A stretch of 64,000 nucleotides of DNA, from assembly GCF_900129375.1 (NCBI RefSeq), contig NZ_FQVN01000013.1:62001-126000 (forward strand), in the 5' to 3' direction. Origin of the DNA: Streptoalloteichus hindustanus (GTDB lineage: Bacteria; Actinomycetota; Actinomycetes; Mycobacteriales; Pseudonocardiaceae). The notes under the pieces are model-generated. The model worked only from the letters and a program-made list of their open reading frames with translations, was not told the origin of the DNA and did no database searches. Positions 18,041 to 26,935 of the stretch are shown piece after piece. Positions within the stretch are counted from its first letter, which is position 1. Each line of letters opens with the position of its first letter. The position numbers and the translations under genes are program-made.

Positions 18041-18135
18041 TTGCCGTGTCTAGGTGAGTCCGTGTCCTGTTCGGGCGGCGTGGAGTTCTTGGCCGCGAGT
18101 CCGGATTGGACGGTCACGTGTCTCGTTTCTCGCAA
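18021..18135 (+). repeat. copy A of diverged ~110-bp direct repeat
   Basis: Similar to 25733-25847 in the same orientation. Shared blocks include GCCGTGTCT, CCGTGTCC, GAGTCCG, TGGACGGTCA and GTGTCTCGTTTC. It begins with an inverted repeat, GGCAATT/AATTGCC. By eye about two thirds of positions agree. May be the two ends of a mobile unit or two copies of a recombinase 3' end. Confidence 0.5.
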
Positions 18136-18152
18136 CGATTGTGTGCTGTAGA

Positions 18153-18437
18153 TCATACTTCGCTTGAGCGTCCCGATTGCCGGCGCAGGAGCTTGCTCAG
18201 CAGTCGGATTGCGTAGAAAGCGGACGGGGTGGTTTTGGCGGCCCAGGCCAGTGCGGCGAGGGCGAGTGCCATGCAGACGGCGACGCAGCCGAAGGCGACT
18301 GCGGGTGACGCGATGGTGTAGAGCAGTCCGGCGATCGTGTTGGCCGTGCAGGACCGGGCGCGGGCCCGGGTCCGCAGGGGGCGTGTCGGCGTACTGCGTT
18401 GTCTGCTCAGTCGTGTACGGATGGACGTGCCCAGCAT
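18153..18437 (-). CDS. small membrane protein (94 aa)
   Basis: Basic N-terminus followed by two hydrophobic stretches (TIAGLLYTIASPAVAFGCVA and ALALAALAWAA) and a basic tail AIRLLSKLLRRQ. Start chosen at an internal ATG; GAGG is very close to it, so the start is uncertain. No family recognised. Lies downstream of the TetR gene in the same direction. Confidence 0.4.
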   Translation of the reverse strand: MLGTSIRTRLSRQRSTPTRPLRTRARARSCTANTIAGLLYTIASPAVAFGCVAVCMALALAALAWAAKTTPSAFYAIRLLSKLLRRQSGRSSEV

Positions 18438-18515
18438 CCTCGTTCGAAACAATCACCCTTCGGGCGACGCCCGTGAGCCAGCCCCGCTGGTGTCCCCTCA
18501 TAGCCGACTTGAGTG

Positions 18516-19274
18516 TCAACGGTCGTGTTGTGTCCCGGATGACGGCTGGGGTCGGCTGAGGTTGTTGATGATCAGGCCGAGGGTGAATCTGAACCGGTCG
18601 TTTCCGGTGCCGGAGGTCAGCTCGGCGGCATAGCGCCGGGTATGCGGAAATGTGTCGGCCGGCAGCGCGGTGAACCGGCTCAGCAGCTCCTCGTGGCCCA
18701 GAACCCATTCGTCGTCCGGGTGTTTCCGCCGCTGCCGGGCCAGCGACTGCTCCAAGGCGTAGGCGCTGACGTAGAGGGACAGGGCATCAAGTGCCCACGC
18801 GGCGGTCTGCGGTTCGATGCCCCCGGCGAGCAGAATCGCGAAGAGCCCTTCGCGGACGCGCAGTGTGTCGAGGTTGGTGGGGACCATACCCAGTGCGGCC
18901 CGGGAAATACCGGGGTATTTCAGGTACTGGTCGCGGATCTGGGCGTACGCGTCGAGGATCTGTGTCCGCCACGTAGCCGGGTCCGGTTCGGGCAGCACGA
19001 TCTCGGAGCAGAGCCGGCCGACGAGCAGATCGTCGATGTCGTCTTTGTTCACGATGTGCGCGTACAGCGACGACGGCCCGGTGCCGAGCACCGCGGCAAT
19101 CCGGCGGATGGTCAGCGCGTCGTAGCCCTCGGTGGCCACGACCTGCAGGGCCGCGTCGGTGATCCGGTCGACCGTGATGGGCATCTTGGGCGACGACGGA
19201 GCGGCGAGGTCACCGGAGGGCTGGGCGTGCCGGGCTGCTCGGCGTTGCCGGGGATCGGAGGGCATGTGGAGCAT
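18516..19274 (-). CDS. TetR/AcrR-family repressor (TetR_C-type)
   Basis: A 252-residue regulator. The HTH (ITDAALQVVATEGYDALTIR, AAVLGTGPSSLYAHIVNKDD) sits after a 30-residue leader, and the C-terminal domain resembles the tetracycline-repressor ligand-binding fold (RAALGMVPTNLDTLRVREGL). It is divergent from a flavin monooxygenase gene and almost certainly controls it and itself through three GAACTWAGTTC sites in the 76-bp spacer. Two nearby ATGs (19274 or 19265) are possible starts. Confidence 0.9.
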   Translation of the reverse strand: MLHMPSDPRQRRAARHAQPSGDLAAPSSPKMPITVDRITDAALQVVATEGYDALTIRRIAAVLGTGPSSLYAHIVNKDDIDDLLVGRLCSEIVLPEPDPATWRTQILDAYAQIRDQYLKYPGISRAALGMVPTNLDTLRVREGLFAILLAGGIEPQTAAWALDALSLYVSAYALEQSLARQRRKHPDDEWVLGHEELLSRFTALPADTFPHTRRYAAELTSGTGNDRFRFTLGLIINNLSRPQPSSGTQHDR

Positions 19275-19289
19275 GCTAGCGCTTGCGAC

Positions 19290-19338
19290 GAACTAAGTTC
19301 GAGTGCTAGAACTTAGTTCGTCAAGACGAACTAAGTTC
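19290..19338. promoter_or_regulatory. triple TetR operator GAACTWAGTTC
   Basis: Three 11-base palindromes at 19290-19300, 19309-19319 and 19328-19338, centres exactly 19 bases apart, fill the spacer between the TetR and monooxygenase genes. The last copy abuts the monooxygenase Shine-Dalgarno, so binding would block both promoters. Confidence 0.85.
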
Positions 19339-19350
19339 AGGAGGTGTGTG

Positions 19351-20466
19351 ATGCGCGTTGCCATCGCCGGAGCCGGTCTGGGCGGTCTGTGCCTGGCACA
19401 GGGCCTGCGCAGGGCCGGGATCGAGGCCGACGTGTACGAGCGGGACCCGGCGATCACCGCGCGGTTCCAGGGCTACCGGCTCGTGCTGAGCCCGACCGGG
19501 TCAGCGGCGCTGCGCGGCTGCCTGCCGCAACGCTGGCACCCGCTGCTGGACGCGATCACCGGCGACGCCTACGGCGAGCGACTGGTCCTGGACCCGTGGC
19601 TGAACAAGATCGGCGAGCTCGGCCCCGGCAGAACCGGGACCGTGATCGACCGGCACGTACTCCGCCACCTGCTGCTGACCGGGCTCGCCGTGCACACCGG
19701 GGCCACGCTGACCGGCTACGACGTGCTGGACGACGGCCGGGTCGAAGCTCGGTTCGCCCATGGCGACCCTGTTGTCGCCGACCTGCTCGTCGGGGCGGAC
19801 GGCGTCGGCTCCGCTGTCCGCGCTGTGCTGTCGCCGCAGACCACGCCGACCGACACCGGCGTCAGGTTCGTCATCGGCCGCACGCCGCTGACCGAGCACT
19901 TTGCCGGACTGGAGCGGGCCTTCGGCTCGAAGATCGCCGGAGACGGCGTGAGCCTGCTTCTCGGCGCGATGCGTTTCCGCACCCCGCCGAAGGAAGCGGC
20001 CGAAGAACTGGCACCCGAGGTGGTCCTTCCCGATGTCCGTGACTACGTGCGCTGGGCAATGATCCTGCCGCCGGACGGCTCGCGCGGCGACGTGACCCCG
20101 CAGGAAACCGTGCTGTCCAGGATCGAGGGCTGGCATCCGGATTTGCGAGCGCTCATCGAGCAGTCCGATCCGGACAACAGCACTCTGCTGTCCATCAGGG
20201 TGGTCGAACCGCGCGAGCACTGGGCGCCCGGCCCGGTCACGCTGCTCGGCGACGCCATCCACGCCACTTCCCCGACTGGTGGCAACGGCGCGAACACCGC
20301 CCTGCGCGACGCGGACCTGCTGCGCCATTGCCTAACCGAGGGCCGTCGGGACCTCCTCGGCGCGATCGGCGACTACGAACGACAGATGTTCGAGTACGGC
20401 GCCGAGGCCGTGCGCCAAAGCCTCGACGCGCTCACCGCTTTCGTCCCACAATCGGAATCAGCCTGA
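19351..20466 (+). CDS. FAD-dependent monooxygenase (class A, TetX/PHBH fold)
   Basis: A 371-residue flavoprotein hydroxylase. The FAD dinucleotide fold MRVAIAGAGLGGLCLAQGL is at the N-terminus, the second FAD motif LVGADGVGSAVR near 150, and the GD motif LLGDAIHATSPTGGNGAN near 300. It would use NAD(P)H and O2 to hydroxylate an aromatic or polyketide-like substrate. Pairing with a tetracycline-repressor-like regulator suggests inactivation or tailoring of an antibiotic-like compound (inference). Strong AGGAGG 7 bases before the ATG. Confidence 0.9.
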   Translation: MRVAIAGAGLGGLCLAQGLRRAGIEADVYERDPAITARFQGYRLVLSPTGSAALRGCLPQRWHPLLDAITGDAYGERLVLDPWLNKIGELGPGRTGTVIDRHVLRHLLLTGLAVHTGATLTGYDVLDDGRVEARFAHGDPVVADLLVGADGVGSAVRAVLSPQTTPTDTGVRFVIGRTPLTEHFAGLERAFGSKIAGDGVSLLLGAMRFRTPPKEAAEELAPEVVLPDVRDYVRWAMILPPDGSRGDVTPQETVLSRIEGWHPDLRALIEQSDPDNSTLLSIRVVEPREHWAPGPVTLLGDAIHATSPTGGNGANTALRDADLLRHCLTEGRRDLLGAIGDYERQMFEYGAEAVRQSLDALTAFVPQSESA

Positions 20467-20649
20467 CATTGCCCGCCGGGATCTTGCGAACAGTCCGGAC
20501 GGCCGGATGGCTAGGCCGGCACCGGCGTTCCGGACACCGGGTTCTCGCCGGCGACCTGACGCAGCACCAGGGCTGATTCCATGCCAAGCAGAATGAGCGA
20601 CGCACCCCTTTCCGTTGCTCCACTGGGATTCCGCGCTGACTGCGGAGAA

Positions 20650-20746
20650 GTGAGGTCGACTCGGAGCGCCCTGCCGGTGTTGCCACTGGTGGGTTTCTCC
20701 GAGCCGCCTCCCGAACCCGGCGTGCGCCGCAAAGCGCACCGGGCTC
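20650..20746 (-). ncRNA. group II intron domain V-VI, downstream module
   Basis: On the minus strand 20746-20713 forms a 34-base domain V hairpin (starts GAGCCCGGTGCGC, ends GCCGGGTTC), followed by a domain VI helix with a CTCGGAG/CTCCGAG stem ending ...CTCAC at 20650, the likely 3' splice end. It lies just downstream of the reverse transcriptase ORF, as expected. Confidence 0.75.
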
Positions 20747-20780
20747 TCCACAAGCCCCGAAAGGGGTCGCGTGGTTTTCC

Positions 20781-22079
20781 TCAAGTTGTGCTCGGCCATG
20801 GGGTCGGGATGCGTGTTCCCCGGTAGTAGTAGCGCTTCGTGCTGACCCTGGCCGGATCGAACAGCGTCACGTCACCATTGGCGGGCCAGATGCCGTAGCG
20901 TCGGCGTAGCTGTTTCCATGACGTGCGCCGATGCTTGCGGTTCTTCCACCTGACGATCTCTTGCCAGAGATAGGAGCGCAGGTAGCTGAAGGTCGCGTTC
21001 GAGCATCCGTACCTGAAGTACGCGGTCCAGCCCCGCAGCATCCGGTTCAGTTGGTGCAGCAGGACTTCGAGCGGCAGGTTCGTGTTCTGCCGGCAGATCG
21101 TCTTCACCTTGGCCATGACGGCGGCCAGCGCCTTCTTGGCTGGATAGACGTAGACGTAGTGCTTGCCGGTGCCTCGCTTTCGGTGACGCTGGATGCGCCA
21201 GCCGAGGAACACGGTGCCCTCGTCAATGTGGGTGATGAGAGTCTTCTCTGGTGACGGGCGCAGACCCATCGTGGACAAGACTCCCGTGATCTCCTCCCGC
21301 AGGGCTTCGGCATGCGCCTGGGAGCCTGATACAACCAGGCACCAGTCGTCCGCGTACCGGACCAGCCGGTAGTTGGGCAGACCACGACGGCGCCGTTTGG
21401 CCCTGTCCAACCGGCTTGCTGCGGGGCCGTCTGGTCCGTGGGCGATGTGTTCGTCCAGGACCGAGAGGGCCACGTTGCTCAGCAACGGGGAAAGAATCGA
21501 CCCTTGCGGAGTTCCGGCGTTGGTGTCCGTCAGCGTGCCGTCCTCGGTGAGGATGCCCGCCTTGAGGAACGCCTTCACCAGGGCAAGAGCGCGTTTGTCT
21601 CCAACCCGTTCCCGTACTCGGTCCATGAGAGCCGGATGCGAGATTTCGTCGAACAGGCTTTGATGTCACCTTCCACGATCCACTCACAGGAGCGGGACGT
21701 GAGGTGGTGGATCTCGGCCACCGCGTCATGAGCCCGGCGATTCGGGCGGAACCCGTAGGAACACGGGAGAAAGTCCGCCTCGAAAATTGGCTCCAACACC
21801 AGCTTCAGAGATGCCTGGACCACCCGGTCGCGGATAGTCGCGATCCCCACGTAACGGACCTTGCCGCCCGCCTTGGGGATCGCCCGTCGCCGTACCGGCA
21901 GTGGCTGGAAGGTACGGGCTTTGAGATCACTCCGCAGGCCCGTCAGGAACCCCTCCAGCCCACGCTCGGCCTCGATGTAGCGGGCGGTCATACCGTCCAC
22001 TCCAGCCGTGCGTGCGCCCCTGTTGTTCCGCACGCGATCCCACGCCACCAGAAGAAACGCGGGATCACAAACGAGGTTG
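20781..22079 (-). pseudogene. group II intron reverse transcriptase/maturase, frameshifted and N-truncated
   Basis: Two frames join at about 21653. Upstream: NLVCDPAFLLVAWDRVRNNR, AGVDGMT, FLPCSYGFRPNRRAHDAVAE, EGDIKAC. Downstream: MDRVRERVGDKRALALVKAF, GTPQGSILSPLLSN, VRYADDWCLVV with the catalytic YADD, then a maturase/GIIM domain (LNRMLRGWTAYFRYG) and C-terminus ending IPTPWPSTT. A single missing T in what should be TGTTTCGAC explains the shift. The usual N-terminal ~40 residues are absent because another intron's tail abuts at 22079. Inactive unless the shift is a sequencing error. Confidence 0.85.
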
Positions 22080-22345
22080 TGAGGTCGGCTCAAGGCGCGG
22101 TGCCGACCTTTCGGTCGGTCCGTTTCCTTGAGCCGCCTCCCGAACCGGACGTGCGCCTCGGCGACGCATCCGGCTCTCCACAAGGCCGCTGGGGTCGCTT
22201 GATTCAGGCCGTGCTCGCCCATGGTGTGGGGATTGCTGCGCCCCGGTATCGGTAGCGGGTTGTTCGCATCCGTCCAGGATCGAACAGTGCCACGCTGCCG
22301 TCGGACGGCCACCAGCCGCCTTGGCAGTAGCGTGTCAGTGGCCAG
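22079..22345 (-). pseudogene. tail of a second group II intron (RT C-terminus plus domain V-VI)
   Basis: Minus-strand 22340-22213 encodes RYCQGGWWPSDGSVALFDPG and RYRYRGAAIPTPWASTA then stop, matching the end of the neighbouring intron RT (FDPARVSTKRYYYRG...IPTPWPSTT). It is followed by a 35-base domain V-like hairpin (22176-22142) and a domain VI helix (GGCTCAAGG/CCTTGAGCC) ending ...CTCAC at 22079. The 5' part of this intron is missing. Its 3' end falls inside the N-terminal region of the other RT gene. Confidence 0.7.
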
Positions 22346-22419
22346 TGGGAATTCCCCGTGGACGGCCACTCATGGACGGCCAGTTCGATTCCCCGCTGGC
22401 GGCCAGTTTCACGGTCAGT

Positions 22420-22780
22420 GATCGCAACAGTTTCGCCAAGGCGGCGAGCAGTCCGGGGATGACTGAGATCAGGATCGCGGCGCGCACGGAGAACACCGCG
22501 ACCAGGCCAAGTGTGAACAGCGAGCCGACGATCGCGCCGAGGTTGTCCATCGTGCGTTCGAACCCGTAGGCACGCCCGTAAGTCGAGGCGGGAACGACGT
22601 CGGCGAGCAGGGCGTTGCGAGCCGGGACGCGCAGACCGCGGGCGGCCCAGGCGACGCCGCGCAGCAGGCCGACCGTGACGACATTCCCGGCGGTGCCGAT
22701 CAGCGAGGACAGCACGGCGGTGGCGGTGTAGCCGCTCCGGGGTGTCGGCGGCTCGCGGTCCTGGTCTTCACGCTGCTCGG
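22420..22780 (-). pseudogene. MFS transporter internal fragment
   Basis: Residues SGYTATAVLSSLIGTAGNVV, GLRVPARNALLADVVP, YGRAYGFERTMDNLGAIVGS and FSVRAAILISVIPGLLAALA form the middle of a major facilitator protein (conserved loop and TM4-TM6-like helices). Both ends are missing: upstream it merges into the recombinase-partner gene and downstream into intron material. A relic of an efflux gene cut by mobile elements. Confidence 0.6.
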
Positions 22781-22848
22781 TCACTCGTCGACTCTCGCAA
22801 CCGGCGCCACCCGGCACAAAATCGCTGGCCGGGGGTGCCGTCGCGGAA

Positions 22849-23304
22849 CTATGGGCGAGCGGAGGCCCGATCGCGGGTCGAGGCCAGGCCACGGACGTTG
22901 TTGGCGCTGGTCAGAGCGGCGCGCAGCCGGGTGATCTCGTCGTGCTGAGCGGCCAGCTGTGACACGGCCTGCGTGCGGAACGCGATCAGGTCGGCATTGT
23001 CCTGTTCGGCGGTTGACAGCCGCTGCTGGAGGTGGCGGACCTGCTCCTTGAGCCGGTCGATCTGGGCGTCGCGTGGATCGGCGATGACGCCGGCTTCGCG
23101 AAGCTGGTCGCGCCGTCGCTCGAACTCCTCCTTCAGGTGCAGGTAGGTGCTGTAGAGCGCGGCGCGGGTGACCCCGCTGGCCGCCGCGAGGGTTTTGACG
23201 TCGCACTTGCCGCCAGGCGGGATCTCTCCGCGCAGCAGACGGTCCATCGCCGCCCGGATAGTGGTCTCCTTCTGCGCGCGGGTCTGGTCGGTGAGTCGTC
23301 CCAT
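22849..23304 (-). CDS. DUF6262/TnpC-like partner of tyrosine recombinase
   Basis: A 151-residue protein. N-terminal RLTDQTRAQKETTIRAAMDR and TLAAASGVTRAALYSTYLHL form an HTH-like domain; a coiled coil follows (AQIDRLKEQVRHLQQRLSTA ... LAAQHDEITRLRAALT). This layout is that of the third gene (TnpC/DUF6262) of Tn554-like transposons, which aids orientation and efficiency of recombination. It starts 3 bases after the recombinase stop, so it is co-translated. Intact. Confidence 0.75.
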   Translation of the reverse strand: MGRLTDQTRAQKETTIRAAMDRLLRGEIPPGGKCDVKTLAAASGVTRAALYSTYLHLKEEFERRRDQLREAGVIADPRDAQIDRLKEQVRHLQQRLSTAEQDNADLIAFRTQAVSQLAAQHDEITRLRAALTSANNVRGLASTRDRASARP

Positions 23305-23307
23305 CGG

Positions 23308-25432
23308 TCAGGTCGCCTCCGCGTCGGAGCCTGCCGGGCCGCTCGCGGCGTCGATGGCGGCCAGCACTCGGTGAGCCCGGTCGAGCTGTGCCTCCAGCCG
23401 CGTCCTCTCGGTCGTCTGCCCGCGACCGAGGTTGCCGAGGAACACCGTCGTGCTCGTCACCGCTTGCTCCCAGACGGGTCGGTGACAGGGGTGGTGCGTG
23501 GCCTGCGGGCAGCGGGCCGAGTCGCACATCCCGATCAGCGGCCGATCCGCGGTCGGGGTGCCGGCCAGCCGCAGGCACAGCGCTTTGCCGGGGTCGGTGA
23601 ACCAGCAGTAGTTCGCCACGCCGAGGTGCAGTGTCTTGGCGCGCTTGGCCAGCATCCGGCGCAGCTCCTGATCGTTGAGGATGATCTTCGGTGCCGCGCG
23701 TTGCTCGTCGGTGAGCTTGCCGTCGACGGCGTCGAAGAACTCGATCAGATCGTGGGCGTGCGGTCCCGAGGGCCGGACACCACGCTGGTAGTTGTCGATC
23801 TCGTCGAGGATCAGGCCGAGGTTGCGTTTCTGTTCCTCGGCGCCGACCTCGGCCAGGAACTTCGCCTGGGCGCAGCCCGGTCGTCCGGCGTAGCCCTCGG
23901 TGGTGACCACGCTGATGTGCTTGAGCGCGACCTTCGCCGCCAGCAGCCCACCCGGCCGATACGCGAGCTCGATCGCCAGGGTGCGGCGCAGCATCCGCAA
24001 CTCCACCGGCGCCTCGGGGATCGGGGCGAGCCCCAGCCGCTGCCCCGACGGCCCGTTCACCCATTTCCGGAAGGTTCCGTAGGTGTTCTTGAAGACCGTG
24101 CGGCCGAACAGCAACGTGCCAGGCTCGGCGTCGGTGTCCAAGAGTTGCTCGGCGAGCGCGATCGCCCGATGGACCTCGCCGACGACGACCCATTCGTCGG
24201 CCTCGCCGCCGTGACCGCGGTGCTTGATAACCTTCCCGGCCAGCCGGTAGCGGACCAGGCCGGGCGCCGTGCACTCGGGTGGGAGCCGGCATCCCAGCGC
24301 GAGCTCGAACAACTCCGAGGAACGCATGCCCGTGGCGGCGGCGACCACCAGCAGGCAGGCCGTGCGGACGACGTCGGGCAGGACGCGGGCGTGGCGCTCG
24401 GACAACGGCAGTGTCCAGGGCACCTCGCCCTGGTCGTCGGCTCGCGCGACGAGCGCGGCGTTGCGGCCGATCGGTTCGTCGATCCCCACTTGTGCCACGG
24501 CCCGCTCAGCGCGGGCCGCAGGACCGCCAGCCATTCACCGCGGAAATGGCTGAAACCGGCCTCGGCCGCGACGTCGCGCAGCGAGATCCCCCACAGCGGA
24601 TCGGACTCGTCGACGGCGTATCTGGTGATCGCTCGATGCGCGACGGAACACGATTGAACGGCCTGCCCTCGGTCACGCGCCGGTTGATGGCCTGCAGCAG
24701 CACGTCCCAGCCCGGACTGCGAGGTGCGGGCAGCCGGTTGACCCGGTCCCGCTCCGCTTTGATGTGGCGGGTCAGCGACGCCACGTGTGGGCCGAGCGTG
24801 TCCACGACGTAGAGCGCCGCGGCCAGCATCGGCTGGAGGATCTCGGCCGGCACCGGCGGCGTGCTGTTCTCCGCCGGGGTCTTCAGCCCGGCAACCGCGA
24901 CGGCCGCTTTCCCGCCGAAGGGCCGAAAACCGGCTGGGTAGCGGTCGGTGGTGAACAGGTCGTGATACTGGGCGAGACCGGCCACGACTTGGGCCGCGCC
25001 GTTGACCGCGCCGCGTTTCTCGATGATCGCACCGTCCTTGTCGTGGCCTGTGCGGCGGTCGGCGATGTAGGAGTCGCAGAGGTGGTCGTCGACCTGCCCG
25101 AGGTCGGTGACGCCGTTGTCGGTCAGCCAGTTTAGCCAGCGGATCAGCTCGTAGTGCTTGTTCACGCAGGCCGGGACCGTGCGGGCGACGCGGAACGCGC
25201 TCGGCAGGTTCCGCACCGCCTCGTGGGTGGGAACCATCAGCGCGACCAGGTACTCCTTGGCGACGACCCTCCACAGTGGATTGCGGATCGCGGCGAGGTT
25301 CCAGCGCTTGTGCGAAGCGGCCATGTATGCGGCCAGGTCGGTAACCGGGGTGAAGTCCCAGACGTCCTGGTCGAAGTTCGGTCCTGCCGCGCCGGGCGCG
25401 ACGCTGATGCCGATCTCGCGACACAGATCCAT
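23308..25432 (-). pseudogene. tyrosine recombinase (TnpB-like) with two frameshifts
   Basis: Frame 1 (from 25432) gives the N-terminal and SAM-like core-binding part: MDLCREIGISVAPGAAGPNF, WLNWLTDNGVTDLGQVDDHL. A shift at about 24640-24690 leads to ITRYAVDESDPLWGISLRDV, and a second at about 24480-24510 leads to DDQGEVPWTLPLSERHARVL. The catalytic domain keeps Arg (ATGMRSSELFEL), RMLRRTLA, His (LKHIS) and the nucleophile Tyr (TTEGYAG). A Cys/His cluster (MCDSARCPQATHHPC) precedes the C-terminus. Full length would be about 700 residues. Confidence 0.8.
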
Positions 25433-25487
25433 GCCCGCGAACGGTGACCGGCCGATGACCTGGCTGGCGGCGGTGACGGGTGAGGTG

Positions 25488-25747
25488 TCATGAGGTGGTG
25501 CGTTCCTCCGGGAGCAGGGGCAGTTCAGCGTCGGTGTCCGCGACGTCGTGGACCGCTCGGACCAGCAACTCGGGGTCGCGGTCGCGGAAAGCGGCGAGGA
25601 TGGCGTCGATGCGCTGGGCGTAGGGGCCGAAGAGCACCATGAACTGTGCGGAGGGCAGATGCCGCCACTGGCGGGCGAAGAACGCCTGCATGCGCAGCAG
25701 GTTCACCGCGTGCCGGGGCGTGAAGATCGCCAGCGGGCACTTTCTCG
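25488..25747 (-). pseudogene. C-terminal fragment of an upstream recombinase (TnpA-like)
   Basis: Reads CPLAIFTPRHAVNLLRMQAF, ARQWRHLPSAQFMVLFGPYA and ends LPLLPEERTTS, with its stop inside the next element gene's upstream region. In Tn554-like elements a first recombinase gene precedes the second in the same direction, so this is probably its tail. The rest is gone beyond 25747, where a repeat begins. Confidence 0.5.
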
Positions 25748-25847
25748 CCGCAGTGGCCGTGTCTCGATGAGACCGTGTCCAGGTCCGGCGAGTTCGCGCC
25801 GTACGGATCCGAGTCCGAACTGGACGGTCATGTGTCTCGTTTCCTGC
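25733..25847 (+). repeat. copy B of diverged ~110-bp direct repeat
   Basis: Partner of 18021-18135. It starts with an imperfect stem GGCACT/AGT-G-GCC at the place where copy A has GGCAATT/AATTGCC, one base pair changing from A-T to C-G. It overlaps the recombinase fragment and lies beside about 240 bases (25848-26086) in which I see no gene. Confidence 0.5.
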
Positions 25848-26086
25848 TTCGCCTCGGTGTTCAGGTCATATCGTTCACGGGTGTCGCGTTGGGTTGGTCA
25901 GCAGGCCAATCGTTCAGGCTGACCGGCGCTGGTCTCGTGGATCGAGCGCGATCGCCTGATGTATCGACGGAGCAGCAAGGTGACCGGTCAGACTGGTGCC
26001 TAGCCGCTGGACGGGGAGCGTGCGGAGCAGCCGCGCAGCACGGTCCGCCTGGAGGACCTGACCGCGCCGGCGTGATGCCGGTGGTG

Positions 26087-26902
26087 TCAGCGCTTCCGGC
26101 TGCGGTAGGCGCGTTGTTGACAACGTCGCGAGCAGTAGGCGCGCGGACGGCCCGAGGCGGGTTGCTCGATCGGCCCGCCGCACATCGCGCAGGTTTCGTC
26201 ACGCATTCCCTCACGCTGCGCGATGCGCAACTCGACGCCGTCGAGCAGGAGCGCCAGACCGAACTCGAACGGGTCCGACTGCTCGAAACCGCCTGTCTCC
26301 CACAGCGCGGTGAGGGTGGGGTAGCGGCTCATCCGCGACCAGAGCCCGTCGCGCGCGCCCCAGAACTCCTCGTCACTCACTCCGCTGTCCCGCTCGGCGC
26401 GCGCCGCCTCGACCAGCGCCAGGGCCTCGGCGTCGAGGAAGCGGCCGAGCAGGCCCGCCGTCGCCACGACCTCCGCCGGCGGCAGGGGAGTGCTCGCCAG
26501 GATGCTCAGCAGGTGCTCGTAGTACGCCAGCGCGTTCGGCCCCGGGAGGTGCCGCGTGCTGCGCTCCTCGGCCAGCCACGGGTGGCGTTTGCGCAGCTCC
26601 CAGCCGTGTCGGACGGCCGTCTCCAGCCGCTCGCGCCACGGTGCGCCGGTGTCGTCGGGCGCGGGCGGGTCCAGGACGGCGTCACGCATGAGGTCGACCA
26701 AGTGCTCCCGGCTGGGCACGTGCCGGTACAGCGACATCGTGGTGAAGCCCAGGCGCTCGGCGACCTTGCGCATGGACAAGCCCGCCAGGCCCTCCGCGTC
26801 GGCGACCTCCACCGCGGCGGCCACCACCCGGTCCGGGCTCAACCCCGGCCGCGCGTCCTCGTCGCGCCACAGCAGTTCGACCCGCTCGTTGTCCTGCGCC
26901 AC
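26087..26902 (-). CDS. TetR regulator with C-terminal zinc-ribbon-like tail
   Basis: A 271-residue protein. TetR HTH: RVVAAAVEVADAEGLAGLSM and RKVAERLGFTTMSLYRHV; C-terminal ligand domain of TetR_C type (about 85-215). After residue 230 comes CAMCGGPIEQPASGRPRAYC followed by RRCQQRAYRSRKR, a CxxC...CxxxC cluster that should bind zinc. GTG start with AGGAGG upstream. Divergent from a beta-helix protein gene with a 13-base palindrome between them, so it probably represses that gene. Confidence 0.87.
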   Translation of the reverse strand: MAQDNERVELLWRDEDARPGLSPDRVVAAAVEVADAEGLAGLSMRKVAERLGFTTMSLYRHVPSREHLVDLMRDAVLDPPAPDDTGAPWRERLETAVRHGWELRKRHPWLAEERSTRHLPGPNALAYYEHLLSILASTPLPPAEVVATAGLLGRFLDAEALALVEAARAERDSGVSDEEFWGARDGLWSRMSRYPTLTALWETGGFEQSDPFEFGLALLLDGVELRIAQREGMRDETCAMCGGPIEQPASGRPRAYCSRRCQQRAYRSRKR

Positions 26903-26915
26903 CCGACACCTCCTG

Positions 26916-26928
26916 TTTATAGTATAAA
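26916..26928. promoter_or_regulatory. operator/promoter palindrome TTTATAGTATAAA
   Basis: Perfect 13-base AT-rich palindrome in a 33-base spacer between two divergent genes. It contains -10-like TATAGT and TATACT on the two strands. The plus-strand gene begins about 8 bases after it without a Shine-Dalgarno, which suggests a leaderless mRNA. Confidence 0.75.
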
Positions 26929-26935
26929 TACGTTT

